A DNA stretch of 64,000 bases from Olivibacter sp. XZL3 (lineage in GTDB: Bacteria; Bacteroidota; Bacteroidia; Sphingobacteriales; Sphingobacteriaceae): assembly GCF_004368405.1 (NCBI RefSeq), contig NZ_SBJH01000067.1:1-64000 (forward strand). The letters are read 5' to 3'. The position numbers and the translations under genes are program-made. The notes under the pieces were generated by a model. It was not told where the DNA came from and made no database searches. It saw nothing but the letters and a program-made list of their open reading frames with translations. How positions within the stretch are numbered: position 1 is the first letter of the stretch; every line of letters starts with the position of its first letter. This document shows positions 41,794-49,934 of the stretch, piece after piece.

Positions 41794-42333
41794 ATGGATA
41801 GTATCAATAAGCAACAGGAAGAAAAGAACAAAAAGGATTTACAAGGGAAAGAAGCCATCGAAAAGGTTAAAGAATTGGTCAATATATCAGAGGCTTGCTT
41901 TTTCTGTACAGATCTCAATAAAGTAGGGGTTCCCTTGTCGATCAGACCGATGGCAGTACAAAAGGTCGATGACGACGGCAACCTTTGGTTCTTAAGTGCA
42001 AGCGACAGTCATAAAAACGAAGAAATTCAAAGAGACCCCTTTGTTCACTTGCTTTTTCAAGGTTCAAGATATGCCGATTTTCTGAACATCTACGGCTTGG
42101 CATCTATTGTTGATGATAAAGAGAAGATTGATGAGCTTTGGAACCCGCTGTTGAAAACGTGGTTTACCGACGGCAAGGAGGATGTACGTATTACGGTCAT
42201 CAAAGTAGAGCCCACAGAAGCCTATTATTGGGACAACAAGCATGGAAGTGCTATCGCTTTCGTAAAGCAATCAATCGGGTCGATATTGGGAAAAACACTT
42301 GACGATTCTGTGGAAGGAAAATTAGAACTGTAA
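41794..42333 (+). CDS. Pyridoxamine 5'-phosphate oxidase-like general stress protein
   Basis: A 179-residue split-barrel flavin-binding protein of the general-stress-protein-26 type: C-F-F-C-T-D, R-P-M-A-V-Q-K-V-D-D-D-G-N-L-W-F-L and V-H-L-L-F-Q. The barrel is followed by L-K-T-W-F-T-D-G-K-E-D-V-R-I-T-V-I-K. Such proteins bind FMN or F420-like cofactors; the reaction is mostly unknown. It is cytoplasmic, and a strong hairpin terminator follows 42 nt after the stop codon. Confidence 0.85.
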   Translation: MDSINKQQEEKNKKDLQGKEAIEKVKELVNISEACFFCTDLNKVGVPLSIRPMAVQKVDDDGNLWFLSASDSHKNEEIQRDPFVHLLFQGSRYADFLNIYGLASIVDDKEKIDELWNPLLKTWFTDGKEDVRITVIKVEPTEAYYWDNKHGSAIAFVKQSIGSILGKTLDDSVEGKLEL

Positions 42334-42375
42334 GAAGCTTGTATCACCGAGCTTCAGTTCAAACCAAGTAAAAGA

Positions 42376-42413
42376 TATAGCGTCAAAGGGATTTAATCTT
42401 TCTTGACGCTATA
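42376..42413. terminator. Bidirectional hairpin terminator
   Basis: TATAGCGTCAA (42376-42386) pairs perfectly with TTGACGCTATA (42403-42413). AATCTTTTATTTG follows on the plus strand. It lies between convergent genes, and the stem includes the last codons of the minus-strand LolA-like gene, whose stop is in the loop. Confidence 0.8.
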
Positions 42414-43049
42414 ATCTTTTATTTGCATCTTTATTTTACCCGTTTTTGTCTCTGTCTCCTTCATTTTCTTTCTGTCAATTTGAGTATCCTTCCCCATAAA
42501 ATTAAAGGGGATTTTTAGCCGTTCTATCGCAAAAGTTGTTTCCACATAATTGGGTAATATGTCTCGTTCCGATGCATACTGCATTGACAGCACATACGAG
42601 CCGTCTTTTCGTGTATTTATCTCGGATTCTACGATTCGATTCGCCTTTGTATCCATATAAAGCGTGGCCATCGCCAAGTCTGAACGCGTATCCGTAGGAA
42701 TCACGTTGAGCACCTTTAACAGCAAGCCATCCTTTTTCTTTATACCCCGTTCAACCGTTATAAAAGGATATTCAAAAATCTCCGACATCGAAAAATCTAA
42801 GCCGCGTTTAGGCAACATAACGAAGTCTGAGGAAGAAAACTGCATCTTCTCCCCTCTCGCATAGCTTATTTTTGCAGACTTAGTAGGCATGCGGATAAAT
42901 GGAACCTCCAAATCGAATATAACCGTTGCCGAAAACTGTTGAACAGCGTCTATCTTTTTTTTAACGGCCAGCAGATCTGCATCTATCTCTTGTGTAAACG
43001 CTGCTTTCGCAGACCACAGAAAAAACAACACGAAAACAAACCGATTCAT
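42393..43049 (-). CDS. LolA-like periplasmic protein of an ABC operon
   Basis: A 218-residue exported protein (signal peptide ending about residue 19, A-F-T-Q). The body has the beta-rich pattern of LolA/outer-membrane lipoprotein carrier relatives: F-S-A-T-V-I-F-D-L, A-K-I-S-Y-A-R-G-E-K-M-Q-F, L-L-L-K-V-L-N-V and A-T-L-Y-M-D. It is the last gene of a four-gene operon with the ABC permease and ATPase (4-nt overlap with the permease), so it probably binds the hydrophobic cargo or monitors it. Family assignment is moderate. Confidence 0.65.
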   Translation of the reverse strand: MNRFVFVLFFLWSAKAAFTQEIDADLLAVKKKIDAVQQFSATVIFDLEVPFIRMPTKSAKISYARGEKMQFSSSDFVMLPKRGLDFSMSEIFEYPFITVERGIKKKDGLLLKVLNVIPTDTRSDLAMATLYMDTKANRIVESEINTRKDGSYVLSMQYASERDILPNYVETTFAIERLKIPFNFMGKDTQIDRKKMKETETKTGKIKMQIKDYSVKKD

Positions 43050-43876
43050 CCTATATCTTTTTTATCGAACACGTATGTACCTAATATGATCATAAACATA
43101 CTGTACAATACCAGTAACACATTATTGCTTAGGATACGGATCCAGTCCACCTCATAAACAAAAAGTTGTTGCCAGGTATCAACCAATTTTGGAAAAAACA
43201 GCGTATTCAGTTTACTGCTTCCTAAATCGACTTTCAACAGCAGATTGGTAACTACTAAAAATAAGGCAGCTACGATCCAGGTCTTGGAAGACTCTTTGAT
43301 AAAGATAGCAAAGGTTATACCTGCTATATTGTAAAAAACCATCGCAATCGCTCCCGAAATAAAGGACAAGCAAATCCGCCGAAAGGCTTCATCTGATTCA
43401 AAAAAGTTCAAGGTACCGATGTAAACGATCAAATCGCCCTTTCCAAAGATAGCATATGCCAATGCGAAGGTTGTCAACATCATGAACGCCATCACAGCAA
43501 CCGTAAACAATATTGCGACGACGTATTTAGCTAAAATAAACTGCTTCTTCTTGACCGCCTGCAACATAACCGTTTGCAGGGTGCCATCTTTATACTCGTC
43601 AGTAAGGAAGCCTGAAGTAATAATCATTAAAATAAGCGGAACATTAAACCAAAGGGAGTTCAGCACGATGTACATAATCAGGTTGCCATTCAACAAAGTC
43701 CCTTCGAAGTAAAAAGACTGCTTGAGGCTGTCCAACAATAAATCTAAGATAGTACTTCCTTGGTAATAAGCAATCAGCAGGATGAGCAACTCGATCAATA
43801 CAATCGCCCCCAAAGCATAGTAGGTCTTACTTTGCTTAATGATCTTTACCAGTTCGGCATACAATAGCGGCATCAT
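43046..43876 (-). CDS. ABC-2 type transporter permease
   Basis: A 276-residue membrane protein with six helices, a cytosolic N-terminus (L-L-Y-A-E-L-V-K-I-I-K-Q-S-K-T), and the conserved block G-F-L-T-D-E-Y-K-D-G-T-L-Q-T-V typical of ABC-2 permeases such as those with BcrA-like ATPases. It overlaps the ATPase gene by 4 nt and the LolA-like gene by 4 nt. Export of a lipid, peptide or lipoprotein-like cargo is inferred. Confidence 0.83.
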   Translation of the reverse strand: MMPLLYAELVKIIKQSKTYYALGAIVLIELLILLIAYYQGSTILDLLLDSLKQSFYFEGTLLNGNLIMYIVLNSLWFNVPLILMIITSGFLTDEYKDGTLQTVMLQAVKKKQFILAKYVVAILFTVAVMAFMMLTTFALAYAIFGKGDLIVYIGTLNFFESDEAFRRICLSFISGAIAMVFYNIAGITFAIFIKESSKTWIVAALFLVVTNLLLKVDLGSSKLNTLFFPKLVDTWQQLFVYEVDWIRILSNNVLLVLYSMFMIILGTYVFDKKDIG

Positions 43877-44727
43877 GATACCGTTCCCTTCATTAACTCC
43901 TCCAGTGTTAGGTCCGGAATGCAGGCGGTAACCCGGATTCCTTCTTTTAAGAGCGCGTTCAATAAAATTGAAATCTCTTCGCTATTACAAATTACTTTCA
44001 CTTCGTTTATTCCAATGGTAAACGCATACCTCTTGATCACAGTGGACGATTCTATATTGTCCGCTATAATCGAGTAACTATGGATATGCTGACTGATCAA
44101 TTGTTTGGTAGGGCCCGCATTGACAATCTTTCCGTCATCGATTACATATAAGGAATGGCAGCATCTGCCTAATTCGCTCAGAAGGTGCGACGACAAAAGA
44201 ATGGCGATGTGCTCGTGCTCGGCAAGAGCTGAAATGAGTTTGATCAAAGACGCTACTCCGATCGGATCTAAGCCAGAAAATGGCTCGTCAAGAATTAGAC
44301 AACTGGGATTATTTAGCAAAGCAATAGCAATACCCAGTCGCTGTTTCATTCCCAAAGAAAAATTACCTACGGGATCTTTCCGGTCAAGAGGCAATCCAAC
44401 TTTCAAGAGATAAGCTTGAACGCTATCGGCGTCTGTTTTAGCGCCCTGTATGCCAGCGAATATTCTAAGATTGTCAAAAGCGTTTAAATAGTTGTATAAG
44501 CCGGGCCTCTCGATAATGGCTCCAACCGGTTTTGGCCTCGAAGATTGAACAATAACCTCACCGCTATCGGCTTTAATTAAGCCGCTTAATATCTTAAAAA
44601 GTGTGGTTTTGCCAGCTCCGTTGCGACCTAAAAGTCCAGAAACCTCTCCAGCTTCAATCCGGACGCTGACATCGTCCAAGGCTTTTTTGGCAGGGTATGT
44701 TTTAGACAGATTCTTCGCTATAAGCAT
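43873..44727 (-). CDS. ABC transporter ATP-binding protein
   Basis: A 284-residue ATPase: Walker A G-L-L-G-R-N-G-A-G-K-T-T-L, signature F-S-L-G-M-K-Q-R-L-G-I-A, Walker B C-L-I-L-D-E-P-F-S-G-L-D-P and switch His in L-L-S-S-H-L-L-S-E-L. The Q-loop region reads I-I-E-R-P-G-L-Y, as in BcrA/CcmA-type exporters. A C-terminal domain of about 70 residues follows. It overlaps the unknown membrane protein gene upstream by 26 nt. Confidence 0.92.
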   Translation of the reverse strand: MLIAKNLSKTYPAKKALDDVSVRIEAGEVSGLLGRNGAGKTTLFKILSGLIKADSGEVIVQSSRPKPVGAIIERPGLYNYLNAFDNLRIFAGIQGAKTDADSVQAYLLKVGLPLDRKDPVGNFSLGMKQRLGIAIALLNNPSCLILDEPFSGLDPIGVASLIKLISALAEHEHIAILLSSHLLSELGRCCHSLYVIDDGKIVNAGPTKQLISQHIHSYSIIADNIESSTVIKRYAFTIGINEVKVICNSEEISILLNALLKEGIRVTACIPDLTLEELMKGTVS

Positions 44728-45283
44728 TGCAGACGACGTTTTTGGGTAGGGTATTATTCAGCTCACGGAAGTTGAAGCGCGACTCATAATGCTTCTCCAT
44801 AAAGGTTCTCGACCAGAAATACCGCTTGAACAAGAATAGCGGATCCCGAACCATAAATTGAGGTATAAAATGGAACCACTTTATGCCTAACTTTTTATAA
44901 TAGTGTTCAACTTGCGGTCTAAGTCCTAATTCATCGGCTGCAACCAGCACCGCACTGCGCTGACATTTTGATCCACTATAATGGCGGGCTAACTTGGGCG
45001 TGAAGCCGTGTATATAAAAATGATCTTTTATTCGTTTGTAATTTTGAAACCTAGACCAAGCGTCCATGACTACTAAAAAGATGTGGCTAAAGGCAAATAA
45101 CAGACAGCCGAACCAAAATAAGGTAAGTATAAGCTGCTCTTGCATATAGGCACTCTTTAACCTTAGCCAATAGAAATAAGATTCAAGTACGAAAAGTAAA
45201 ACCGAACAATGCAGCAAAATACCCACATTCCAATAAGAAAGCAGCAAGCTTGGTTGTTTAGGTAATAAATTTCGATCTAACAT
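44702..45283 (-). CDS. Unknown two-helix membrane protein leading the ABC operon
   Basis: A 193-residue protein: an N-terminal hydrophobic hairpin (about 22-40 and 52-74), then a basic, aromatic cytosolic domain with K-C-Q-R-S-A-V-L-V-A-A-D-E-L-G and F-H-F-I-P-Q-F-M-V-R-D-P-L-F-L-F-K-R-Y. I recognise no family. A 26-nt overlap with the ATPase gene implies translational coupling and a role in the same exporter. Confidence 0.7.
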   Translation of the reverse strand: MLDRNLLPKQPSLLLSYWNVGILLHCSVLLFVLESYFYWLRLKSAYMQEQLILTLFWFGCLLFAFSHIFLVVMDAWSRFQNYKRIKDHFYIHGFTPKLARHYSGSKCQRSAVLVAADELGLRPQVEHYYKKLGIKWFHFIPQFMVRDPLFLFKRYFWSRTFMEKHYESRFNFRELNNTLPKNVVCNAYSEESV

Positions 45284-45468
45284 CTTATACTAATTAAAGC
45301 GCTGCTTAATGAATATGCCCTTGCCACCACGGGGAACCAAAAATAAGCATCCCTCGTTGAGACAGAGGAATATCGACCAAGGAACCTTTTTGCACTTTCA
45401 GTTAAGCTTTTCAAACATAGACAAAATTGCGTTTTTTCACAAACGCTTGCGGAAAAGTGACAACAACA

Positions 45469-46659
45469 TTAACTTGGAAAGCTAATTTTTCCCATTGACA
45501 CAGCAGGCGAATTTATTGCTGCTTTAAAATCAGTCCGTCCGCCAACAATTGCCTCATTAGCCAATAATGCAAATAACACGGCTTCTTTTGCATCGGGATT
45601 AATTCCCAGTTCATCTGTCGTTCGCAATTTATTCCCGAGAAGATTTTCGACATACCTCATTAATAAGGGATTATATACGCCTCCACCGCTCACATATAGC
45701 TCGTAAGGCGCTCCACTTAAACATCGTACAATCGCATTGGCAATACAGCTAGCTGAAAACCGAACGAGGGTTGCCATTACATCGTAATCGTTGATACCCT
45801 GCTGGCCGGAACGCGCTATAGCTTCGTCGATATAGGACAGGCTGAAAAGTTCTGGCCCGGTGGTTTTTGGAAAAGGCGCTTCAAAAAAGCGGTGATCTAA
45901 CAACGCTTTTAACAGCAACTCGTTCACTGTGCCGGCAGACGCGATCGTTGCATCTTTATCGTAATAATTACCCGGAAACTTAAGTTGAATATACTGGTCC
46001 ATTAAAGTATTGCCAGGCCCGACGTCAGTAGAAAATCCGCCCTTAAGGGAACCGGCGGGCAAATAGGTGAAATTGGCAATTCCGCCTATATTAAGCAGAA
46101 TCCTATTTTCCTTAAAATTTGAAAAGAGCAGGTAGTCGCCATATACGGCTAAGGGCGCGCCTTCACCTCCTACAGCGACATGCTTTTGCCGAAAATCGCT
46201 TAGTGTAATAATCCCTGTCTTAACCGCCAGATGATCTGCATCGCCGATTTGAAAAGTCGCATTGCCGTATTTTTCAATCCCATGCAGGTGTTTGGGGGCA
46301 TGAAAAACCGTTTGCCCATGACTGGCGATCAGGTCGACGTCTTTCTTTTCCATCCCCCACTCCGCTAAACTGGCTAAAATAAGCGAAGCATAGTAGTCGC
46401 CTATATAGGCATTTAATAACGCGATTCGCTCTAAGTCTACGGTCCGTTTGGCAAAAATCGATTTTAATTCCTCCTTAAATTCCGCATCGTATTCTTTTGT
46501 CACAAAGTGTAATAGGGTAAAATGTGTTTGCTCTCCACTGCCTTTGAATTGGCACATCGCGATGTCCAGGCCATCGAAAGAGGTTCCAGACATAAGTCCG
46601 ATAACATTTCTTTGTCGCTTCTTAGCGATTCTATAGAGGTTTTCAATATTAGGGTTCAT
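45469..46659 (-). CDS. anmK: Anhydro-N-acetylmuramic acid kinase
   Basis: I start at the Met at 46659 (M-N-P-N-I-E-N-L-Y), giving 396 residues; the frame extends to 46725. AnmK phosphorylates anhydroMurNAc to recycle cell-wall fragments in the cytoplasm. Visible are G-L-M-S-G-T-S-F-D-G-L-D (phosphate loop), A-S-H-G-Q-T-V-F-H-A-P, N-I-G-G-I-A-N-F-T-Y, T-D-V-G-P-G-N-T-L-M-D and V-S-G-G-G-V-Y-N-P. No murQ is adjacent. Confidence 0.92.
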   Translation of the reverse strand: MNPNIENLYRIAKKRQRNVIGLMSGTSFDGLDIAMCQFKGSGEQTHFTLLHFVTKEYDAEFKEELKSIFAKRTVDLERIALLNAYIGDYYASLILASLAEWGMEKKDVDLIASHGQTVFHAPKHLHGIEKYGNATFQIGDADHLAVKTGIITLSDFRQKHVAVGGEGAPLAVYGDYLLFSNFKENRILLNIGGIANFTYLPAGSLKGGFSTDVGPGNTLMDQYIQLKFPGNYYDKDATIASAGTVNELLLKALLDHRFFEAPFPKTTGPELFSLSYIDEAIARSGQQGINDYDVMATLVRFSASCIANAIVRCLSGAPYELYVSGGGVYNPLLMRYVENLLGNKLRTTDELGINPDAKEAVLFALLANEAIVGGRTDFKAAINSPAVSMGKISFPS

Positions 46660-46740
46660 GATGGCGTAACTTGATCCATGAGTGCGAATATAGGTTTTTA
46701 CCGATAATATTCCAGTCGTTATCAATGCATGGTTAAGTGC

Positions 46741-47457
46741 TTAACATTCGATCTTAAGGGTAATACCTTGAACAAATTTCCCTTTTGATTCTTTTATAGT
46801 CAATTTTCGGTTTCGAGATAAACCGAGGGTTTCACCGCTTTTCAGTTGGACATTCGATGCCAAAACATAATGTACCACATTATACATGACTGCGTTTAGT
46901 TCTGCAAATGTCTTATTAGAATGCACGATTTCCATCTCTTTCATACCGAAATCCGTTAGACCAAAGGTATAAATAGACTGCCTCTTCCGCCTTTGCCTTA
47001 GACCAAAATACACCCAGTTGTATATCGGTAAGCGACCCTTCGACATTTCGTTGACATTGTTGATGTAAAAGTTCTTTTCCAATACGAGCGTTCTTCCCGC
47101 CATATAAAATCCAAACGACTCCCGGTCTGTTAGTAGCGAACCCACAACTTTACTGAATAACACATTTTCTTTAAGGGGATTTTTCCCCGCATTTACTATG
47201 GATACAATAATATGTCCTTTGTGCTTAGCAGTTTCTTCCATTGCATTAAACCAAAAATAGTTATATCCCGCCATTGCCCTCACCTCATCCCCCGGCACCT
47301 TGTCCGACACAGGAGCAATAAGCACTTGATAGCCGTCAATGCGCAATACAGTTAACCCCCGCAGCTTTTCATCTTCTATCATCTCAGCATGCAGATCATT
47401 TTCAAGTGCTTTTATTATTGCTTCTAATGAGGCGGCAACCGATTCTTTTAATAACAC
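46741..47457 (-). CDS. DUF4261 domain-containing protein
   Basis: A 238-residue soluble protein. The stretch G-H-I-I-V-S-I-V, V-L-F-S-K-V-V-G-S-L-L, Y-N-W-V-Y-F-G-L and F-G-L-T-D-F-G-M-K-E-M-E-I matches my recall of DUF4261, a family of unknown function found in many bacteria. The 435-nt upstream gap holds repeated TGTCGTTT-like elements. It lies 81 nt before anmK on the same strand. Confidence 0.72.
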   Translation of the reverse strand: MLLKESVAASLEAIIKALENDLHAEMIEDEKLRGLTVLRIDGYQVLIAPVSDKVPGDEVRAMAGYNYFWFNAMEETAKHKGHIIVSIVNAGKNPLKENVLFSKVVGSLLTDRESFGFYMAGRTLVLEKNFYINNVNEMSKGRLPIYNWVYFGLRQRRKRQSIYTFGLTDFGMKEMEIVHSNKTFAELNAVMYNVVHYVLASNVQLKSGETLGLSRNRKLTIKESKGKFVQGITLKIEC

Positions 47458-47892
47458 AATTCCTAAAATAATGCTGGCTGTAGCACTTTCTATTTTTTTT
47501 CCTGTTTAAAAAAGTTAAAAATCCCCATAGTTACTCAGAAAAGAAACGCTGTAAATTACCAACGACGAACCTTGCGCCACTATCGGACGCCATTTGCGAG
47601 ACCCAATAACAAAAAACAGGTTACTGTGGTGCTGAAGGAATAAAAATCGTATAGCTATTGAATTACAGATTCTTATTTATTATGTTAATGATGTTTAGTT
47701 GACACCACTAACATAACAAATATTATACTACATCACAAACAAAGTGTGAATTTATGTGAAGAAATGAGAAATTATGTGTATTATAAGGATTTTTAAAGAA
47801 CAAAATCATGTCGTTTTATCGAAAACCGTGTCGTTTCTATCGGAATCTCTTGCCGTTTAGCTTTTTCGAACGTTTGCCTATGCCGTCGCCAA
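47458..47892. other. Gene-free 435-nt region with direct repeats
   Basis: No gene seen. The region is AT-rich. It contains TTATGTG twice (47753-47777 area) and three copies of TGYCGTTT at 47809, 47829 and 47851, spaced 20 and 22 nt, that is about two helical turns apart. The repeats lie about 350 nt upstream of the DUF4261 start. Confidence 0.45.
47809..47858. repeat. Three phased TGYCGTTT direct repeats
   Basis: TGTCGTTT at 47809-47816 and 47829-47836 and TGCCGTTT at 47851-47858 recur on one face of the helix. The first two share the extension TGTCGTTTyTATCG with one difference. This may be a binding site array for an activator. Confidence 0.4.
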
Positions 47893-48543
47893 TCAACTAA
47901 AAGCTTGCACATAAGGGAGTTGAATAATCTCCTCATCTAAGTGCCTCAACTTTTTATCACTTCCCTGTACCTCTATTATTGCGAACAATTTTTCATTTCG
48001 CTTACGTAACGAAATCCGCGTATATTTTATACGTTTCTCACGCAAAAAATCCTCAATCTGATACAAATGTTGAATATTGCCATCGCAAAAATCAATATTT
48101 AACAACTTGCGATTATGGTAAATACTGATCAACGTTTCTATTTTGGTAAAAAGCGATAGAACGACGATGGTAGCCAAGGTTAAAGTCAATGCCAAGGCAT
48201 AATATCCAATGCCCGCGGCCATACCGATGCCTGCGGTGGTCCAAATAACGGCAGCTGTTGTCAAACCGAGAACAGACAAGCGATCTTTAAATATCACTCC
48301 CGCGCCTATAAAACCAATACCCGTTATAATATTTGCCGAAATCCGATCGTCGCTTCCCGCGCCGTATTTGGAAACGATCGTAAAAATAGTTGACCCGAGA
48401 CAAATCAGAATAATGGTACGAAAGCCGGCCGACTTATTGTTATATTCGCGTTCAAGACCAATGATACATCCGCAAAGGATGGATATCAAGAAACTCATCA
48501 TATCCCGCGGTTCAAGTAACCATTCTATTTCACTTACATTCAT
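47893..48543 (-). CDS. MgtC/SapB-family membrane protein
   Basis: A 216-residue protein: an N-terminal membrane domain with about four helices containing G-C-I-I-G-L-E-R-E-Y-N-N-K-S-A-G-F-R-T and G-I-G-F-I-G-A-G-V-I-F-K. A cytosolic C-terminal ACT-like domain starts near residue 145. MgtC relatives affect Mg limitation survival and the F-ATPase in Salmonella; the role here is unknown. It is 35 nt after the DUF2490 gene. Confidence 0.88.
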   Translation of the reverse strand: MNVSEIEWLLEPRDMMSFLISILCGCIIGLEREYNNKSAGFRTIILICLGSTIFTIVSKYGAGSDDRISANIITGIGFIGAGVIFKDRLSVLGLTTAAVIWTTAGIGMAAGIGYYALALTLTLATIVVLSLFTKIETLISIYHNRKLLNIDFCDGNIQHLYQIEDFLREKRIKYTRISLRKRNEKLFAIIEVQGSDKKLRHLDEEIIQLPYVQAFS

Positions 48544-48578
48544 ATCGGATATTTAAACAACCTAAATAGAAGAATAGT

Positions 48579-49259
48579 TTAAAAGCTGTGGAACCATCCT
48601 AAATTAAGCCAGCATTGGTGCTCTGTATTTTTCGCTACAATATTTTCGGCCCGATAGTCCAGCCCACTTTCTAACCGCATTTTCTCAGAGAAATTATAGC
48701 CTAATGAAACCAGCAGTCTGATTTCTATATCCAATTGCTTCTCCGCATACGTAGGCAGATATTCATTGTTGATTTTTAAATAAAATTCATGGGGATCTAT
48801 CTGCAAACCACTTAACGGCTTTTCAAAGCTAAGTCTATATCGAAGTCGAAACGACCATGCGCCGTCTTCCAGTGTTTCGTCTCCGCGAAAGCGATGGGCC
48901 AACCTAAATCCCACCTTGTTTTGGACGTGGGCAAATTGTTGGATGAAACGGTGGATGATCTGTCCTTCTTCAATCCGCAACAGATACCCCAGTCCTATTC
49001 CATCGAGCGAGCTAAGTTTTCTGTTCAGTATGGTCTCGAAGTCGCTCCGCTCAAAATGGAACCCTTTTTGCGCCGAAATATCCGAAGGGCCATCTTTTAA
49101 CAACTGTCGCATCTCTATTTTAGAGTTGAGTTCATAACGGTCGCCCAAACTGAACTCATTATTAATTTGAGGAATAATGCCTAATTGATAGCGATCTTGT
49201 CCGCTTATATGGAGGAAAACAAACAAGAGGCATCCTAATAATAGGCCTTTTTTTTTCAT
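48579..49259 (-). CDS. DUF2490 family outer-membrane beta-barrel-like protein
   Basis: A 226-residue exported protein: signal peptide ending about residue 20 (H-I-S-G-Q-D). Alternating beta-strand pattern follows throughout, with L-S-S-L-D-G-I-G-L-G-Y, F-A-H-V-Q-N and L-A-H-R-F-R-G-D-E, then a C-terminal aromatic residue (W-L-N-L-G-W-F-H-S-F). This fits DUF2490 proteins, which are predicted outer-membrane barrels. Function unknown. It shares an operon-like order with the next gene (10-nt gap). Confidence 0.78.
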   Translation of the reverse strand: MKKKGLLLGCLLFVFLHISGQDRYQLGIIPQINNEFSLGDRYELNSKIEMRQLLKDGPSDISAQKGFHFERSDFETILNRKLSSLDGIGLGYLLRIEEGQIIHRFIQQFAHVQNKVGFRLAHRFRGDETLEDGAWSFRLRYRLSFEKPLSGLQIDPHEFYLKINNEYLPTYAEKQLDIEIRLLVSLGYNFSEKMRLESGLDYRAENIVAKNTEHQCWLNLGWFHSF

Positions 49260-49269
49260 TCTCGTAAAA

Positions 49270-49896
49270 TCAAAATATTAAATGATTAACAGCGCGCTCC
49301 ACAATCTTAGACCGATTAATTACCGCTCCCTTTCTGTCGACTAAAAGTTCGTAGAAATGAACGATGTTATCTTCATGATGCCTTCCTTTGACGACAAGTT
49401 CATAATTTATAGCGAACTTTTCCAACTGCGCTTGGTTTTCATTTGTAATGATTCGTTGCAGCTGAGCAGGTGGCCCTTTCAACTGTAGTTGAGTTTTACT
49501 GATTTTATAATGCTGAAAGTTCGCTTTCAAATATGCGTGAACTCGCTCTTGGTTAGCTTTTGAAATGTCATTAAAGTCAATCGCGACTTCTACATCCTGT
49601 AGATTCCCTAACGTATCAAACTCTACGCTATGTAATTGCCCTTTCCATTTCATTTTGGCTTCCACCGAAAAACCGCTGAAACTTTCTTCTTTATACCATT
49701 TCACTTTCGTGTTTGAATAGGTGTTTTTAACAAAATCTTTTGCTTTTTCCGGCACCTTGTCAACAGAAATCCGGTATTCCCTTTCCAATTTTTCTTGCCC
49801 TTTCGTTTCCACATAAGGCAAACAAAATAGAAGAAAGAACAGAAGCGTGCTAACGAAACGCGTACTTCTGTCATTCAAATAGCTTATTAGAATCAT
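49270..49896 (-). CDS. Exported PepSY-like protein
   Basis: A 208-residue protein with an N-terminal signal (hydrophobic about 16-28). Two repeats resemble PepSY-like modules: V-P-E-K-A-K-D-F-V-K-N-T-Y-S-N-T-K-V-K-W-Y-K-E and later Q-E-R-V-H-A-Y-L-K-A-N-F-Q-H-Y-K-I. These domains are common in Bacteroidota periplasmic proteins of unknown role. It is probably co-transcribed with the DUF2490 gene. Confidence 0.65.
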   Translation of the reverse strand: MILISYLNDRSTRFVSTLLFFLLFCLPYVETKGQEKLEREYRISVDKVPEKAKDFVKNTYSNTKVKWYKEESFSGFSVEAKMKWKGQLHSVEFDTLGNLQDVEVAIDFNDISKANQERVHAYLKANFQHYKISKTQLQLKGPPAQLQRIITNENQAQLEKFAINYELVVKGRHHEDNIVHFYELLVDRKGAVINRSKIVERAVNHLIF

Positions 49897-49934
49897 GCAC
49901 TTTAAGCTGTTTATGCTATTAACGCTTTAAATAA

